Positions 14,079-16,203 of a DNA stretch of 16,203 nucleotides are shown piece by piece. Location: positions 1 through 16,203 of the forward strand of contig JAFGNQ010000204.1 of NCBI GenBank assembly GCA_016926925.1, written 5' to 3'. Each line of letters begins with the position of its first letter. The first letter of the stretch is position 1. The stretch is from Candidatus Aminicenantota bacterium (GTDB lineage Bacteria; Acidobacteriota; Aminicenantia; Aminicenantales; Aminicenantaceae). Below the pieces are notes generated by a model that saw only the letters and a list, made by a program, of their open reading frames with translations, had not been told where the DNA came from and ran no database searches. The position numbers and the translations under genes are program-made.

Positions 14079-15880
14079 TGCTCACCTTCTTTCGTGTTCC
14101 TCGTCTCTGTGCTCACAGACAGGTTTCGGAGAGCCTTCTTGCAAGCCTGCTTGATTTTTTTGTTGTTCAGACGTGTACCCTCTTCGAGTATCTTTTTTGC
14201 CTCGGCTGTGGACATGCTTTTGAGGACATCGACGGCCAACAGGCCTATGCCCGTGGTCTTGGCAGCCGCGAATAGCCCAGGCTTCCTGAGGAAAGATCGC
14301 AGGGTTCGATATCCTTCAGGCGACGGCCTCTTTCCGATTAGTTCTAGAAACGCCCGGATCTCTTCATCATTCTTGTTCTTGAAATCTTTGCTTCCGACTT
14401 CCTTCAATGCGTAATCCATCACTGATGCGTCCGCGACATACTGAAAACTGCCTGCCGCCTCAATCCTAATTTTCTCATCTTCGTCCTTGAGAAAGGCTAA
14501 TAAAATTTTATTGGCTGTGGCGTCATCAAACCGCCCCAGTGCTTGAATGGCTTCGGATTTGATGGCTTTGTTTTTGTAGCCGACAAAAACGGCCAGGTGC
14601 TGAATCACTCTCGAATCCCCGGTTTCTCCCAACACAGAGATCACAGCCTTAGTGATATCGGGCTTGTCGTCCCGAGCAGCGGTCATCATGCTTTGGATGT
14701 CGGAGGCGCCCAGCGCTTTGAAGGATTTCAGTAATTTTTTTCTGGATTGCGCCAAGTCTTTGCGATCTAAAAGCTTGCCGAGAATTCGGATGGATCGCGG
14801 CCCCAGGATCTGCATATAGTCTGACAAAGAGTCGATGTCAGAGGGCAATTTCGCCTCAAGGCGGTTTTGAAGTCCGGCCAGGGCATCGTTACTCACGACG
14901 TTATTCAGAAAAGTATCGAGGACACTCTTTTTAGCACTCTGCGCTAATCCTAAATTTTCTTTGATTTCGTGAACCGAATTTAAAAGTTGGACCGCAACCG
15001 AGAAATTCTCCTTTTCAAGAAGGTCATCATGATAGCGGGATAGAGCGTCTACGGTATCGTTGAAATGTTCCGGTCTTTCTTCGAGATACAGCAATTCCAA
15101 AATGAGGGCCAATAGCTCTTCCTCAGCCGTAATTTGCCGGTTTCTTTGAATCATAGCTTCCAGCTTTTTCATCTCTTCATTATCGAGTGCATAGCTTAAG
15201 GGAACCATCCCTTCTTCAGTTATTTCTACATCATTTTTCTCGAGTGTGTCGGATTTGGTCGATGCCAGCTCCAGAGCGAGGGTGGCTTCTCCGAGTGCGA
15301 GTTTGTCCTCGTCATCGAGTTCCAGCTTTCCGGTCACGAGAGCGTTGTGATCGTATCGATATTCCGGAATTTCCATCCCGATGCCGATTCTCGACTCCAG
15401 ATATTCAGGTGAATCGGAATAACGGATGTTGGCAAAGTCTTTTTCCCATAGAGAGATGACGACATCGCTTTCTTCCGCCGGGCGGAGCCCTTCTCTTTTT
15501 ATGATCTCCAAAAAGTCCAGGAATTCACCCTCATTCAGGTCTTTATAGAAAGAGATCTCCTGGATGCCGTCTTTGTAGAAGAGGAATGGAAGGCTCTTTT
15601 TGATCTGGGTATCGGTGTGAATGACCTTGCCTTCGTAAGTGAAGGAGAATTCTTGAATTCCCAACTCGAATTTCCCGTACTCTTTGAGGAAGCTCGCCGT
15701 CTTGTCATAGAGATCGGCGGCAAATTTGTTTATGTTTTGATGATCGGAAGCGAATATTTTCATTTGGGTCGCCGTCTTAGCGAGCAACTGCACGATCTCT
15801 CGGGCTTTTTTGATTTTCACGATGTCTGCGGCGTATTCCTCAAGCATCTTGCTACTGCTCTCTTCATTTTTTATCGACAT
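14075..15880 (-). CDS. HEAT-repeat protein with N-terminal domain shared with the HD-GYP neighbour
   Basis: A 601-residue, acidic, cytoplasmic protein with no signal peptide or membrane segment. The first 20 residues are charged. Residues about 22-130 form a domain with the pattern seen in the HD-GYP partner: a long helix, a variable strand region (FELGIQEFSF), then FLFYKDGIQEISF and a gEFLdFLeii helix. A linker with SDVVISLWEKDF (138-149) follows. The middle (about 160-370) is mostly helical. Residues about 375-595 contain alpha-helical HEAT-like repeats, for example ISVLGETGDSRVIQHL, IQALGRFDDATANKIL and the segment at DEKIRIEAAGSF. HEAT arrays bind proteins. Start ATG at 15880 has only a weak GGGT purine match upstream; an in-frame ATG at codon 12 is the alternative. 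Overlap with the HD-GYP start (GTGA) indicates one operon, so it probably scaffolds or senses for that enzyme. Exact function unknown. Confidence 0.82.
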   Translation of the reverse strand: MSIKNEESSSKMLEEYAADIVKIKKAREIVQLLAKTATQMKIFASDHQNINKFAADLYDKTASFLKEYGKFELGIQEFSFTYEGKVIHTDTQIKKSLPFLFYKDGIQEISFYKDLNEGEFLDFLEIIKREGLRPAEESDVVISLWEKDFANIRYSDSPEYLESRIGIGMEIPEYRYDHNALVTGKLELDDEDKLALGEATLALELASTKSDTLEKNDVEITEEGMVPLSYALDNEEMKKLEAMIQRNRQITAEEELLALILELLYLEERPEHFNDTVDALSRYHDDLLEKENFSVAVQLLNSVHEIKENLGLAQSAKKSVLDTFLNNVVSNDALAGLQNRLEAKLPSDIDSLSDYMQILGPRSIRILGKLLDRKDLAQSRKKLLKSFKALGASDIQSMMTAARDDKPDITKAVISVLGETGDSRVIQHLAVFVGYKNKAIKSEAIQALGRFDDATANKILLAFLKDEDEKIRIEAAGSFQYVADASVMDYALKEVGSKDFKNKNDEEIRAFLELIGKRPSPEGYRTLRSFLRKPGLFAAAKTTGIGLLAVDVLKSMSTAEAKKILEEGTRLNNKKIKQACKKALRNLSVSTETRNTKEGEQ

Positions 15881-15897
15881 TTTTTACCCAATGGGCG

Positions 15898-15987
15898 CCG
15901 ACCCAACCTATCCCGCCGATATCACCGCATCTGCTTCGTTGAAGAAATTTGCAGTGGACAACTACCGATCCGACCTAACCGACCCAA
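15898..15987 (-). repeat. Three copies of a CCGACCYAA 9-mer upstream of the HEAT/HD-GYP unit
   Basis: CCGACCCAA occurs at 15898-15906 and 15979-15987, and CCGACCTAA sits directly before the latter at 15970-15978, so two copies are in tandem without a gap. All are in one orientation (TTGGGTCGG on the minus strand). They could be binding sites for a regulator. Chance in a GC-richer patch is the alternative. Confidence 0.4.
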
Positions 15988-16137
15988 ATTCGTTTTATGC
16001 TTTGTACCTGCGGCAATTTCTGGCGTGAAGAATCCAGATTAATCCATATTATTAACTTAGTCGGACGATAGTGCCTTGTGCATAAAAACTGTTCATAATA
16101 TCATAAGTACGTCTTGTAAGAAAATACGCCGAATCGA

Positions 16138-16194
16138 GTCATCTAAAATCTAACCCTAGGGTATATATCTTGTCATTTAAAAATCTAACCCTAG
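16138..16194 (+). repeat. Imperfect tandem direct repeat containing AATCTAACCCTAG
   Basis: Two copies of GTCATYTAAA(A)ATCTAACCCTAG lie at 16138-16159 and 16172-16194, start-to-start 34 nt, with a 12-nt gap. Copy one ends in the 10-bp palindrome ACCCTAGGGT (16153-16162). The window ends 9 nt after copy two, so the array may continue. Confidence 0.6.
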
Positions 16195-16203
16195 TGGACA
16201 GGA

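Larger units (their letters stand above)
15881..16203. other. Upstream non-coding region of the HEAT/HD-GYP unit
   Basis: The 323 bases to the window edge contain no gene I can support. No promoter with both good -35 and -10 hexamers was found on the minus strand, though AT-rich -10-like stretches occur near 16040-16100. The region contains two repeat sets, listed separately: a 9-mer near 15898-15987 and a 22-23-mer at 16138-16194. Confidence 0.6.

Noticed and set aside
15891..16028. Short plus-strand frame starting ATG GGC GCC GAC
   Set aside because: No ribosome-binding site, 45 residues, no family resemblance, and it occupies the upstream region of the divergent HEAT gene.
16138..16194. 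CRISPR array or telomere-like TAACCC repeat at the right edge
   Set aside because: Only two imperfect copies with a 12-nt gap, too short for CRISPR spacers. TAACCC occurs once per copy, not in tandem.

Overview
The window looks like chromosomal DNA of a Gram-negative bacterium. The best taxonomic guess is the Acidobacteriota/Aminicenantes sphere. That rests on the mix of an Oar-like TonB-dependent outer-membrane receptor, a secreted GWxTD-domain/TPR protein, long alkaline-phosphatase-superfamily phosphodiesterases (one starting with a YVGPGAGFAF-type membrane segment) and an ADP-forming acyl-CoA synthetase. This placement is inference from gene content, as no rRNA or marker gene is present.

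Layout. One plus-strand gene enters at the left edge: the C-terminal part of a TonB-dependent receptor (1-1074), closed by a strong intrinsic terminator. Everything else is on the minus strand and is listed here in transcription order, right to left. (a) A two-gene unit with overlapping stop/start: a HEAT-repeat protein (14075-15880) and an HD-GYP protein (12609-14078). (b) A monocistronic fused-subunit ADP-forming acetyl/acyl-CoA synthetase (10333-12456) with its own promoter and terminator. (c) A cluster of three alkaline-phosphatase-superfamily paralogues (8841-10136, 6694-8844, 4645-6630), followed by a 63-residue ribbon-helix-helix-like protein (4431-4622). (d) An EMC3/TMCO1-like (Oxa1 superfamily) membrane protein (3506-4333) and a secreted GWxTD/TPR protein (1184-3238). 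No tRNA, rRNA, insertion sequence or CRISPR array was seen.

How the genes may work together. Units (c) and (d) are co-oriented over about 9 kb. They combine three metal-dependent phosphoryl-transfer enzymes predicted to sit in different places (soluble cytoplasmic, membrane-anchored, Tat-exported), a candidate membrane insertase and a secreted TPR protein. This suggests an envelope-related system whose substrate I cannot name. Unit (a) pairs two proteins whose N-terminal domains look alike, one carrying an HD-GYP output (c-di-GMP phosphodiesterase family) and the other a HEAT scaffold. The acyl-CoA synthetase is central energy metabolism and is probably only a neighbour.

Regulation visible in sequence. 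Unit (c) has a consensus sigma-70 promoter (TTGACA, 16 bp, TATAAT), but a hairpin with flanking A/T tracts lies between that promoter and the first gene. Either the promoter makes a short RNA of about 100 nt or the phosphodiesterase cluster is attenuated. A second, weaker terminator-like hairpin stands directly before the EMC3-like gene.
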